DNA of 53,299 nt from JBNRMR01 sp050942895 (GTDB lineage Bacteria > Bacillota > Clostridia > Christensenellales > UBA1750), in assembly GCA_050942895.1 (NCBI GenBank), contig JBMNOE010000018.1, positions 1 through 53,299 on the forward strand, in the 5' to 3' direction. A model generated the notes under the pieces. That model saw only the letters and a program-made list of their open reading frames with translations. It made no database searches and was not told the DNA's origin. The translations under genes and the position numbers were made by a program. Below are positions 17,547-26,185 of this stretch, piece by piece. Position 1 is the stretch's first letter; each line of letters starts with the position of its first letter.

Positions 17547-19799
17547 CTACCTGTCCTTGAATCGGAACTGTCCCGGGGTTATCCCCTCATACTTTTTAAA
17601 CACCCTGATAAAATTATTGGGTGTATTAAAGCCGCAGGACTCCGATATGCTAACGATGGGTTTCTTGGTCTTTTCAAGCAGCTCCTTTGCCTTTTCTATC
17701 CTGTATTTGTTTATGTAGTCCACATAGTTTTCGCCGGACACCTGCTTGAATATGTAGCTTAAATAAGAACCGGAAAAACCGATCTCATCCTTGAGAATGT
17801 TCAAGGAAATATCGCTCGCGTAGTTTTCATGGATATACGCCACCATAGAATCGTACACCTGCTCATATTGTCCCACTCTTTTTTCACTGATGCTGCGGTA
17901 TATCCGTTGAATCAGCTCCAGCAGGCATTGTCTTTTCTCCTCGACTCCGTCGCATTCCTGCACAGAGCGGTATATGTCCTCCACACCGTCGTTGGCGCCA
18001 GTGTCATAGGCCACCTTTATAACGGTGGAAGCCAGCACGATGAATATATTGTTGGTCTCCTCCGGGGTGATGCTCTGCTTTCCTCTGCCGCCGACTATAT
18101 CATCGATCATCGCCTCGGCAGCCTCCAATTCGCCGGTTTTTATGTAGTTCATCAGCCGGTTTTCCGCCTCCATGGTATAAATGAACACGGGCGGCGCGCT
18201 AAAACTGACCTCATCCACATGTATAACTGTATTTTCACCCTTAATGCTCTTATATTTAAGGGCGTACATGGCCTCATTGTATGAATCGCTCAGCCTCGGC
18301 ACCGCCTCATAGCATCGGCCGATACCCACTGTGCAGCTCAAGCAGAATCGCTCAAATATTAGCGACTTTATTCCGCTGGCCAGGTCATAAATCAATTCCG
18401 GCTGGCGAGTGTCAAGATTGGTGTTCACAGCACAGGCTATTATTCCACTTTTTTCCGGAATAAAGTACCTTATCAGTTCCGGATATTTTTCGTAGGAAGC
18501 AAGAGCATCGCATATCTTCTGCATCTTTCTATCATCGCAATCATTTGAGAGCTGAAATGCCAAAGAGGTAAAGCCCGTTTGGGGCATATACAAATAGTTG
18601 CTGATGCTGACGGACTGAAAGGCGCTGGCCTTTGCATGCCCAGCAAGTATATCTCTGATAAGTCTATCCCTGATCAACAGTCGGTTTGCGTCTATGTTTT
18701 TCTTAAGCATTCGGTTTTGTTCATAAACCATTTGTATGAATCTGTCTATAAAGGCGATTTCATCCCGCTCGCTTATGCGGGTACCGCTAATATTGATATA
18801 CTCGACAATTCCCCTGATAGGGGTGTATAGCGCCCTGGTGATATAATATGAGAAGGCTATGCCTACCGCCAAAGTAAGGAGCATCAGCAAATAGCTGTTC
18901 CCCAGCATCGGGCTGATCTTATCGCTTATGTACGAGCCGGGTATAGCGGCGATATAGCTGTAGCCCGTAGCCAGTGACTGTTGCATTATCAGTGTATATT
19001 TCTCTTCCCCTGTCACCATTACGATCTCATCGGAGCTTGCGTTTTTTAGCTCCGAGTAATTGTCCGCGATAAATTCGTCTAAATCCTTTGCGTGCCTGTT
19101 CCCGAATATGATCGTCTCGTCCTTGTTCAAAAGCATATAGGTTGGGTTATCGTAGGCTTCCAACGATATCAACCCAGCGAACAAATCCTCGTTAATATCG
19201 ATGAACACAGCATATTCGCTGTTCGGATCGTTCAGGGGCACTGCCTGGGCAAAGGATATTATCGGTTTTCGCGATTCCATCTGAGCGCAGAGGGTAGTGA
19301 ACACCACACCGTCCTCGATGTAATCAAGATAGACCGACGTGTCCTGGTATTGCTTTATGATATCAAAGAACATGTCGATATTGCATTTCCCCGATGTGCT
19401 TACCACCGTTTTGGCACGCTTGAAATATATCCATATATCATCCACATAGGAATAGGAAACCTCAAGGCTTGAAAGATAGTCCCTTATGCGTTTATATACC
19501 TCCATCCTTTGCCCGGTTAATGCATCGCTGTAATACATGGCCCTGCGTACATCGCCATGCAGAGATATCTGTATGCCTATTTCCTTTATGTCGTAATAGC
19601 GCTGATCTATCTCGCTTTTAGCCTGGTTCAATATATCCGAATGGGACTTTTTCGTCTCGCCCAGCATAAGAGAGGAAAAGCTCAGCGCATTTCCGATGCC
19701 TAAAAGGACTGTGCACAGCATTATAAGGGCAATAAACAGAGCAAGCTGCCTTGCGAGAAGGCTGCTTTTTTTGAAACTTGACCTGATAAACCCCAGCAT
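17547..19799 (-). CDS. YesS-like membrane-anchored AraC-family regulator
   Basis: The protein has 750 residues. A helix at about 17-38 and a second at about 297-318 frame an extracellular sensor of some 250 residues. A cytoplasmic middle region of uncertain fold follows, then a C-terminal AraC DNA-binding domain (about 645-750) with LKDEIGFSGSYLSYIFKQV and SCGFNTPNNFIRVFKKYEG. It is a one-component analogue of the YesMN pair. GAGGAG lies seven bases before the ATG. It sits between importer B (same strand, downstream) and importer C (divergent), so it could sense an extracellular sugar and activate either or both. Confidence 0.9.
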   Translation of the reverse strand: MLGFIRSSFKKSSLLARQLALFIALIMLCTVLLGIGNALSFSSLMLGETKKSHSDILNQAKSEIDQRYYDIKEIGIQISLHGDVRRAMYYSDALTGQRMEVYKRIRDYLSSLEVSYSYVDDIWIYFKRAKTVVSTSGKCNIDMFFDIIKQYQDTSVYLDYIEDGVVFTTLCAQMESRKPIISFAQAVPLNDPNSEYAVFIDINEDLFAGLISLEAYDNPTYMLLNKDETIIFGNRHAKDLDEFIADNYSELKNASSDEIVMVTGEEKYTLIMQQSLATGYSYIAAIPGSYISDKISPMLGNSYLLMLLTLAVGIAFSYYITRALYTPIRGIVEYINISGTRISERDEIAFIDRFIQMVYEQNRMLKKNIDANRLLIRDRLIRDILAGHAKASAFQSVSISNYLYMPQTGFTSLAFQLSNDCDDRKMQKICDALASYEKYPELIRYFIPEKSGIIACAVNTNLDTRQPELIYDLASGIKSLIFERFCLSCTVGIGRCYEAVPRLSDSYNEAMYALKYKSIKGENTVIHVDEVSFSAPPVFIYTMEAENRLMNYIKTGELEAAEAMIDDIVGGRGKQSITPEETNNIFIVLASTVIKVAYDTGANDGVEDIYRSVQECDGVEEKRQCLLELIQRIYRSISEKRVGQYEQVYDSMVAYIHENYASDISLNILKDEIGFSGSYLSYIFKQVSGENYVDYINKYRIEKAKELLEKTKKPIVSISESCGFNTPNNFIRVFKKYEGITPGQFRFKDR

Positions 19800-19966
19800 C
19801 GGCAGGCTCCTCTCATTAAATATTGTTAAATGTTGCTTTGAGCATATTCCCTGATCATTATAATACCACGAAGACCATAAGGCAAAGGGATATCACAGAT
19901 ATGTTAATGGATTAAAAAAGTGATAAGGCCAAATCCAGATATGATAACGAAACAAATTTTTGACAA

Positions 19967-19996
19967 TTGAAATGAATTATGCTCCATGTATATAAT
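19967..19996 (+). promoter_or_regulatory. Promoter of importer C
   Basis: TTGAAA (19967-19972), an 18-base spacer and TATAAT (19991-19996), 33 bases before the ATG of the first permease. A TTGACA at 19960-19965 overlaps but is too far from the -10 box to pair with it. Confidence 0.6.
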
Positions 19997-20028
19997 GAAC
20001 TGCAAGCAACCCATAAGGAGGATACACT

Positions 20029-20970
20029 ATGTCAACGGGCATTACCGGCCTTAGCCGTGAAAATGCGGCGTCGCTGATACGAAGATCATGGAAGAGCAAG
20101 TATCTGTATTTAATGTTCTTTCCGGTTTTAGTATATTATATTTTGTTTAAATATTCTCCTATGTTCGGCATAGTCATCGCCTTCAAGGACTACAATGCCT
20201 TCATTGGCGTCCATGCAAGCAAATGGGTGGGCCTTAAACACTTTAGAATCTTTATTACATCCATATATTTTGGCAGGCTGATACGTAATACATTTGCCCT
20301 CAGCTTTCTTGATCTGCTTTTCAATTTTCCCGCTCCAATAATACTGGCGCTGATGCTCAATGAAGTGTCATCGAAGCGGTTTAAAAGCGTCATCCAGACC
20401 ATCAGCTATCTCCCCCACTTTATCTCAACCGTGGTTATCGTGGGAATATTGGTCAACTTCCTTTCAATGTCCAGCGGGCTAATCAACAATATCATATCGA
20501 TGTTTGGCGGCCAAAGGATAATGTTCATGGCAGATTCTCGATATTTCTGGCTTATATACACAGCCATGAATGTTTGGCGCTCCGTCGGCTGGAATTCCAT
20601 CATATACCTTGCTGCCCTCTCCGGAGTTGACCCCACCCTTTACGAGGCGGCTATTGTGGATGGAGCAGGAAAATGGAGACAGCTTTTTAGCGTGACCTTT
20701 CCTTCCATCGCTCCCACCATCATAATTCTTTTCATAATGAGGGTTGGCCATATCGTCGACGTCAGCTATGAGGCAATAATATTGATGTATAACCCCCAGC
20801 TATATGAAACGGCGGACGTGCTGGCCACATATGTCTACCGGCGCGGCCTAATCGAGGTCGACTACAGCTTTGCTGCAGCGGTTGGCTTTTTTCAGTCGAT
20901 CATCGGCATGATTATGATAATAAGCGCTAACGCGATTTCACGAAAAGTCTCGGACACGAGCCTTTGGTAA
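20029..20970 (+). CDS. Importer C permease 1 (LplB-type CUT1 sugar ABC permease)
   Basis: The protein has 313 residues and six membrane helices. It has the same layout as permease 1 of importer B: FKYSPMFGIVIAFKDYN at the first extracellular turn and the coupling loop TLYEAAIVDGAGKWRQLFSVTFPS. AAGGAGG precedes the ATG. It starts a three-gene operon transcribed away from the membrane AraC regulator. Confidence 0.92.
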   Translation: MSTGITGLSRENAASLIRRSWKSKYLYLMFFPVLVYYILFKYSPMFGIVIAFKDYNAFIGVHASKWVGLKHFRIFITSIYFGRLIRNTFALSFLDLLFNFPAPIILALMLNEVSSKRFKSVIQTISYLPHFISTVVIVGILVNFLSMSSGLINNIISMFGGQRIMFMADSRYFWLIYTAMNVWRSVGWNSIIYLAALSGVDPTLYEAAIVDGAGKWRQLFSVTFPSIAPTIIILFIMRVGHIVDVSYEAIILMYNPQLYETADVLATYVYRRGLIEVDYSFAAAVGFFQSIIGMIMIISANAISRKVSDTSLW

Positions 20971-20980
20971 GGAGGAAAGC

Positions 20981-21859
20981 ATGGTTGCAGGCAAGGCCTC
21001 GTTTGGGCGTAAGATATTTTTAGCGGTGAACACGTTTTCGCTTTTGATGCTGGCGGTTATCACTCTCTACCCGTTCTTATATGTTGCCGCGGCTTCCTTG
21101 AGCGACAGACTCTTTATAATTCAGGGGAAGATAGGCATTATACCCCAGGGCTTTAATACCTATGCCTATCAGAGCGTTTTCAAGTTTCCCTATATTTGGA
21201 CCTCATACGGCAACACAATAAAGTATTTGATATTGGGAACATCAATAAATATGCTTTTGACTGTCATGGGCGCATATCCCCTTTCACGCGATCAGTTTAT
21301 CGGAAGGAATTTCTTTAGCTTTCTGCTGGTGTTCACCATGTGGTTCAACGCCGGGATAATTCCCCTTTTCCTGGTGGTAAGGACTCTTAAGCTATACAAT
21401 ACAATCTGGGCCATGGTGCTCCCCTCTGCCATCAGCACATATAACCTGATCGTCGTAAGGACTTTCTTCAAGTCTCAGCCGGTTGAGATGGAAGAGGCCG
21501 CCCTAATAGACGGCTGCAATGATTTTCAGGTTCTGATAAGAATCATTTTACCTTTATCGGTTCCTGTTCTGATGACCATAATGCTTTTTTACATGGTCGG
21601 TCACTGGAACAGCTATATGCCGGCGCTTATGTACCTGAGGGAAAAGAAATATTATCCCTTGCAGATCATACTAAGGGAGCTTGTTCTTGAGAGCTTGGTG
21701 AACGATGTCATGATGGAAAATGAGTTCGGCCAGCCCATAACGGTTGAATCCGTCAAATATGCCACCATAATAGTGGCGACGGTGCCAATACTCTGCGTTT
21801 ATCCTTTCATACAGAGATATTTTGTGCGTGGCGTCATGATAGGAGCCATCAAGGGATGA
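20981..21859 (+). CDS. Importer C permease 2 (LplC-type CUT1 sugar ABC permease)
   Basis: The protein has 292 residues and six membrane helices. The coupling loop is MEEAALIDGCNDFQVLIRIILPLSVP, and the end YPFIQRYFVRGVMIGAIKG is of the family type. It starts 10 bases after permease 1 with AAGGAGG inside the gap. Confidence 0.93.
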   Translation: MVAGKASFGRKIFLAVNTFSLLMLAVITLYPFLYVAAASLSDRLFIIQGKIGIIPQGFNTYAYQSVFKFPYIWTSYGNTIKYLILGTSINMLLTVMGAYPLSRDQFIGRNFFSFLLVFTMWFNAGIIPLFLVVRTLKLYNTIWAMVLPSAISTYNLIVVRTFFKSQPVEMEEAALIDGCNDFQVLIRIILPLSVPVLMTIMLFYMVGHWNSYMPALMYLREKKYYPLQIILRELVLESLVNDVMMENEFGQPITVESVKYATIIVATVPILCVYPFIQRYFVRGVMIGAIKG

Positions 21860-21918
21860 AAAATTGAGCTTTTGCCTATTTTGCCCATACGGTAATTTAA
21901 TTCAAAGGAGGAAACAAG

Positions 21919-23523
21919 ATGTCTATCAAGTCCAAACTGCTGGCGCTGGTTTTGGCCGCAGTACTGATCGCCGGCTTTGCAGCCGGGTGCTCCAACACTC
22001 CCGAGGTTCCTTCGGGGCCCTCGCCCGCCGCCGGATCGCAATCAAGCAACGCCGGAAGCTCTTCAACACAAGTCCCCTCCCAGCCTGAGGATGACGATCC
22101 CTATGCCGAGCACCTGACAATACGGGTTTCGCTGATCACCGATGATAATGTCGAAGGCGATGTTCCCGCGGCCATTGCAGACATGTTCAACTTTACCTTT
22201 GATTTTGACGTGTCTCCCAAGGCCAATCCAAGCGAAAAGTTCAACCTGCTTATCGCCTCAGGAGAACTACCGGACTTCATGATAAACACAGTGGACAATA
22301 TCTACAGCTATGTGGGCAAGGGCGCATTCATGGCCCTTGACGATATCATCGATGAAAAGGTGCCAAGCCTTAAAAAGCTGATGGATGAAAATAATACTTG
22401 GCGCTATGATCTCTCATATAACGACGGTCATCTCTACTACTTCCCCACCGTCACAAATTCTACCACCAGCACCGTTTACATGGTGAACGAACTTTGGCTT
22501 AAAAAGGCAGAGCAGCAGGTTCCCGTCACCCTTGACGACTGGATTACAATGCTGACCGCCTTCAGGGACACCGACATAAACGGCAACGGCATCCAGGACG
22601 AGGTTCCCTTCACCATCCGCGGCAACTGGACTTACATCAATTTCTATGAAGCTTTCGGCATAGACAACACCTTCTTCATCGACGAAGACCAGGTGAAGTT
22701 CGGGCCATATGATCCGCGCATGAAGGACTATCTGCAGCTCGCAAGCCAGATGTACGCCGATAAACTGATCGATTCCGAATATATCACAATGAACTCTGAC
22801 CTTTCCCGCGGCAAGCTCACAAATAATGTGTCGGGAAGCAGCTATGACTCGGTTTCCGGCATCGGTAAGGTCAACAATGTGATCGACAGAAGCACAGGCT
22901 TCAGGCTTGTTGCCGTCGCTCCGCCCGTTGCTGTCGATGGCACCATCTACACCCGCCACCAGGGTGACAAGCTGAGCCGGGAGCGCGGCGGCGCCATCAC
23001 AACCCAGGCCCAGGAAAAGAACATCGAACGCATACTTGCCTGGATGGACTACATCTATACTGATGAAGGCTCGCGTCTTTGCGGCCTTGGAATCGAGGGC
23101 AAGCACTGGGATTATGTCGACGGTGTTCCTGCCGTATCGGATTTTGTCATGAAAAACCCCGATGGCGTGTCCGTTTCCGATGTGTTGGGCGATGCCTTTA
23201 TAAACCAGGCCTGGCCAATGCGGATACACCCCGTCTACGAGCTATCAACAGTGGAGCCAGAGGTCAACGATGGCAGAGACCTGTATGCGCCCATCCTCGC
23301 GCCAACATTCCCAAGGCTTAAGTTCACCGAGGGGGAGCAATCCACAATTACTTCCACCATGGCCGAGGCTCAAACCGTGGTTGACGAGTACATCAACAAG
23401 TTTATAATGGGCACCATATCCCTCGATCAATTCGATAGCTATATAAGCACTCTTGAATCAGTAGGCATTGAAAAAGTTCTTGAATATTACAACGCTTCTT
23501 ACCAGAGGTATCTTGCACAATAG
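21919..23523 (+). CDS. Importer C substrate-binding lipoprotein
   Basis: The protein has 534 residues. The lipobox FAAGC places the lipidated cysteine at residue 24, followed by a Ser/Pro-rich linker and an LplA-type solute-binding domain. AAAGGAGG precedes the ATG. A segment DTDINGNGIQDEVPFT looks like a calcium-binding DxDxNG loop, as seen in several large binding proteins of this family; importer D's protein has a similar NDDPNGNGQADEIP. It is the last gene of its operon. Confidence 0.92.
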   Translation: MSIKSKLLALVLAAVLIAGFAAGCSNTPEVPSGPSPAAGSQSSNAGSSSTQVPSQPEDDDPYAEHLTIRVSLITDDNVEGDVPAAIADMFNFTFDFDVSPKANPSEKFNLLIASGELPDFMINTVDNIYSYVGKGAFMALDDIIDEKVPSLKKLMDENNTWRYDLSYNDGHLYYFPTVTNSTTSTVYMVNELWLKKAEQQVPVTLDDWITMLTAFRDTDINGNGIQDEVPFTIRGNWTYINFYEAFGIDNTFFIDEDQVKFGPYDPRMKDYLQLASQMYADKLIDSEYITMNSDLSRGKLTNNVSGSSYDSVSGIGKVNNVIDRSTGFRLVAVAPPVAVDGTIYTRHQGDKLSRERGGAITTQAQEKNIERILAWMDYIYTDEGSRLCGLGIEGKHWDYVDGVPAVSDFVMKNPDGVSVSDVLGDAFINQAWPMRIHPVYELSTVEPEVNDGRDLYAPILAPTFPRLKFTEGEQSTITSTMAEAQTVVDEYINKFIMGTISLDQFDSYISTLESVGIEKVLEYYNASYQRYLAQ

Positions 23524-23553
23524 AAATCGCAACCCACAACTGCAGCCCCTTCT

Positions 23554-23581
23554 CGGCAAGACACGCTGCCGTGTCTTGCCG
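23554..23581 (+). terminator. Strong hairpin after importer C
   Basis: CGGCAAGACACG (23554-23565) pairs perfectly with CGTGTCTTGCCG (23570-23581) around a 4-base loop, 30 bases after the stop codon. The following bases (GCTGCCTTT) are only weakly T-rich. Confidence 0.65.
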
Positions 23582-23616
23582 GCTGCCTTTAAGCAATATC
23601 ATAATTGTATCTATTT

Positions 23617-23642
23617 AAAAGCGCTCGTTGTAAGGCGCTTTT
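23617..23642 (+). terminator. Second hairpin after importer C
   Basis: AAAAGCGC (23617-23624) pairs with GCGCTTTT (23635-23642), so the T-run is part of the 3' arm. It may back up the hairpin at 23554-23581. Confidence 0.5.
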
Positions 23643-23712
23643 CTGCTCGCGTGGTTTTCTCTGGCTGCAATCTTATCATTTTTAGTCTTTTCACCCTTAT
23701 TTTCTCTCATCG

Positions 23713-25202
23713 AAAGTATCAGAGGCAATCGTAAGAGTCTTGAAAAAAGAAGCGATTGATTCCGCCTTTGGCAAAACCGGGGTCAGCATTAGCAGCCTGT
23801 ACATGTACTTGCTAACTCCAACATCAAGCACCATACTCACCGGCATGAGGAGGCCTGCTTCCATGCTGCCGTCGGCTATTATTGCTTCAGCGGCAAAATG
23901 GCCGTCGCTTTGTGCATCTCCGGCCCCGGGGGCCACTAACTTTGTCAGCGGATTGTACACCTGCAACATTGTCGGCATCCCGCTTCCGGTGATCACCGGC
24001 CAAGCCGTGATCTCCCAACTGGATCAGGGTGCCTTCCAGTGTATTGACATCGCAAAGACATGCGCGTGGCGCGTGAGGGCAAGCCGGGGCCGGTTTTGGT
24101 TGATCCTCCTTTTGACATCCAAAACAGCGAAATTGAGTTTGATATAGAGTCTTACCGTCCGGAGACCTTTTCCAGCCCCGAAGCTGAGGCTTCTGATACC
24201 AGAAAAGCCTTGGATATGATCGGCAGGGTAAAAAAGCAGTTTTGCTCATGGGTGCCGGCGTGATACTATCTAGCGCTGCAAAGAAATGTGAGGAGCTGGC
24301 AGAGCTTTTGGGCATTCCTGTAATTACCACCCATATGGCGAAGGGGGCATCTCTCATGAACATACCCTGAACGTCGGCCATGTGGGCATTCAGGTATGAC
24401 AGCCCATAGGAAATAAGGTGTTCTTGGTTGCTGATTTGATGCTGGGCATTGGCTGCCGCTTCATTTACAGGCACACTGGCGCATTACCCGCATACCGTGG
24501 CGAGCTCAAGTTTATACAGATCAGCACCAAAAAGAGCGAAATAGGTAAGATATTCCCCGTTGATCTGGGCATCGTGTCGGATGCGGGCAAAGCAATAGAC
24601 GCCCTCATCAAGTCGGCTGAAGAACTGGGCGTGAAAAGCGCTTCGGCCATAGCGCCCAATATACACGCCTGGTGCAGTTAACTTGTCCGCAAGATGGACT
24701 ACGGCTCGGTTCCCATCAACCCCCACAGGGTTTTCCATGAACTAAACGAATTTTGGCGATGACGCCATATTCACAACCGGCTGCGGTATCACTCAGATCT
24801 GGTCCGGCCATCTTCAAAGCATAAGTAATGGCCGTTATGGGGGATTTCGGCTTTACATTCCACCCTCAGGAGTTGGCGGCGTACGCCAAGTACAAAATGC
24901 CTGTTATAGTGGTGGCCGTCAACAACGCCTATATGGGGCTGATCGGGCAGAATCAAAAATATGCATATGGCTATGAATGCGCCGTTGAAATGGCGGAAAA
25001 CCATGATTATATCGACTATGTTAAAGTGGCGGAAGGCTTTGGCTGCTATGGAGAGAGGGTGTTTGAGGCCGACGATATCACCAAGTCCCTAAAGCGCGCA
25101 AAGGATAGCGGAAGGCCCGCGGTGATCGACATTATCTGCGACAGTAATGTGGACTGCTCCATGGGCGGCTCCATCGACGCGGTGAAGGAATTCGTCTACT
25201 AA
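23713..25202 (+). pseudogene. gcl: Decayed glyoxylate carboligase (tartronate-semialdehyde synthase)
   Basis: Pieces of one thiamine-diphosphate-dependent enzyme appear in order but in different frames. An N-terminal piece (from 23713, SEAIVRVLKKEAIDSAFG) is followed by GATNFVSGLYT near 23935. The central piece at 24060-24230 has GPVLVDPPFDIQNSEIEFD. A Rossmann piece at 24418-24660 has LMLGIGCRFIYRHTGA and FPVDLGIVSDAGKAID. The C-terminal piece at 24828-25202 has the cofactor segment GDFGFTFHPQELAAY and VNNAYMGLIGQNQKYAYG. Glyoxylate carboligases are near 590 residues, while this span could encode under 500, so there are internal deletions as well as several frameshifts. The usual start codon is also lost (ATCG in place of ATG). 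It is very unlikely to make an active enzyme. Confidence 0.88.
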
Positions 25203-25320
25203 GCTTCGGCCAAATTTCGCCCTGGCCTTGAATTAAATCAATTAACATTATATAGAAAACAGGTGCGCTTGCGGTTACAATGAATCCAAGCGCGCTGCTA
25301 ATTTTCGGAGGATTTGGATT

Positions 25321-25851
25321 ATGTTTATCGCTGAGAACTTAAAACGCCTGCGCAAGGGTCAAAATTTCACCCAGAGGAAGCGGCGGAAATGCTGGGGGTT
25401 TCCGCTCAGAGCGTGAGCAAGTGGGAGCGCGGCGACACCCTTCCCGGCATCACATTGCTGCCGGCCATAGCAACCTCTAAAGCATCGGCATTGTCGCCAC
25501 CACAGGCATGGACAAAATTAACGATTTGCAGGCCGAAACCACCGTATTTCAGTAAGGACATGGCCATATGCGCAAGTGCGTTTGCGCTGGCTCTTGACGT
25601 CGAAACGGGAAACTGCCTCAAGCCATAAAGCTATGCGAGCGCGCTCTTTTAAGCAATCCAATCAAGAAGATCCGACACACCCTAAGGGCCGCCCTTTGTT
25701 TTATCTTATGAAAGCGGGCGAAAAGGAGATGGCTCTTTCAACAGCTAAAAACCTGCCCCGCGCCCGCGAGAGCCGCGAGGCCGTGCTGGCGCAGTTGGAG
25801 AAAGAGCTGTCTGTGCAGGAAATCGACGAATGTCTAAGGCATATAACATAA
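25321..25851 (+). pseudogene. Decayed XRE-family regulator with C-terminal repeat region
   Basis: A good ribosome site (GGAGG) precedes an ATG at 25321 opening FIAENLKRLRKGQNFTQ. The frame then breaks near 25372, apparently by loss of one base, and continues in another frame as AEMLGVSAQSVSKWERGDTLPG, a textbook XRE helix-turn-helix. A further break occurs near 25480: GMDKINDLQAETTVFQ is read in the original frame and ends in a stop. The final fragment at 25707-25851 (KAGEKEMALSTAKNLPRAR) resembles the C-terminal tail of XRE/TPR regulators. At least three lesions make this a remnant. Confidence 0.8.
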
Positions 25852-25886
25852 GGCGAGCGCGGTGATTTCAATGCAGCGCCATCACA

Positions 25887-25915
25887 TTGACATGCCGCGG
25901 TGCATATGCTAAGAT
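25887..25915 (+). promoter_or_regulatory. Promoter of the riboswitch-controlled cation ATPase
   Basis: TTGACA (25887-25892), a spacer of exactly 17 bases and TAAGAT (25910-25915). Transcription would start near 25922, about 50 bases before the riboswitch. Confidence 0.7.
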
Positions 25916-25972
25916 GAAGATAACTCTTTGCACTGCATCCCGCTCGGAAAATTCGGGCGAACAATCAACAGT

Positions 25973-26100
25973 ACAAACTGAGCAGGCGATAAACCCTTCG
26001 GGGTTTGTGGGGCCGGGCCGCAGTTGCGGCAGCAGATGGTTTTTTTGCTTTTTATAGCGCATCTGCGGGACAGTAGTATGTTCCGCAGATGCGCTTTTTT
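25973..26100 (+). ncRNA. NiCo (cobalt/nickel) riboswitch with terminator switch
   Basis: The order of conserved elements matches the NiCo (czcD) riboswitch class as I know it. ACTG (25977-25980) begins ACTGAGCAGGC. A helix with a UUCG loop spans 25989-26008. GGGCCGGGC follows (26010-26018), then a short hairpin GCCGC/GCGGC (26017-26030). GCAGATG (26032-26038) pairs with CATCTGC (26060-26066), and GGGACAGT closes helix P1 at 26071-26074. The 3' strand CATCTGCGG also belongs to a perfect 13-bp terminator stem (26056-26068 with 26083-26095) followed by six T residues. The two structures exclude each other, so metal binding should prevent termination and switch on the downstream ATPase. Confidence 0.87.
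26056..26100 (+). terminator. Riboswitch-controlled terminator
   Basis: A perfect 13-bp stem (AGCGCATCTGCGG with CCGCAGATGCGCT), a 14-base loop and a T-run. Its 5' arm overlaps the 3' half of the last aptamer helix and the loop holds the P1 strand CAGT. It is 86 bases upstream of the ATPase start codon. Confidence 0.88.
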
Positions 26101-26185
26101 ATCGTTGCATTGCAGTGAACATGGCTGTGTCTTTCGTGCTTAAGAGTTACCTCAACCTTTCAGCAGCATAAGGAGAGTAACGCTT

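Noticed and set aside
19960..19996. TTGACA at 19960 as the -35 box of importer C
   Set aside because: It is 25 bases from the TATAAT box, too far for a standard promoter. The overlapping TTGAAA at 18 bases fits.
22414..23229. A 271-codon minus-strand frame inside the importer C binding-protein gene
   Set aside because: The plus strand holds a lipoprotein with signal peptide, ribosome site and operon context; the minus frame has none of these.
25989..26100. A manganese (yybP-ykoY) riboswitch instead of NiCo
   Set aside because: The conserved blocks fit the NiCo order much better, and I did not find the paired conserved loops expected for the manganese class.
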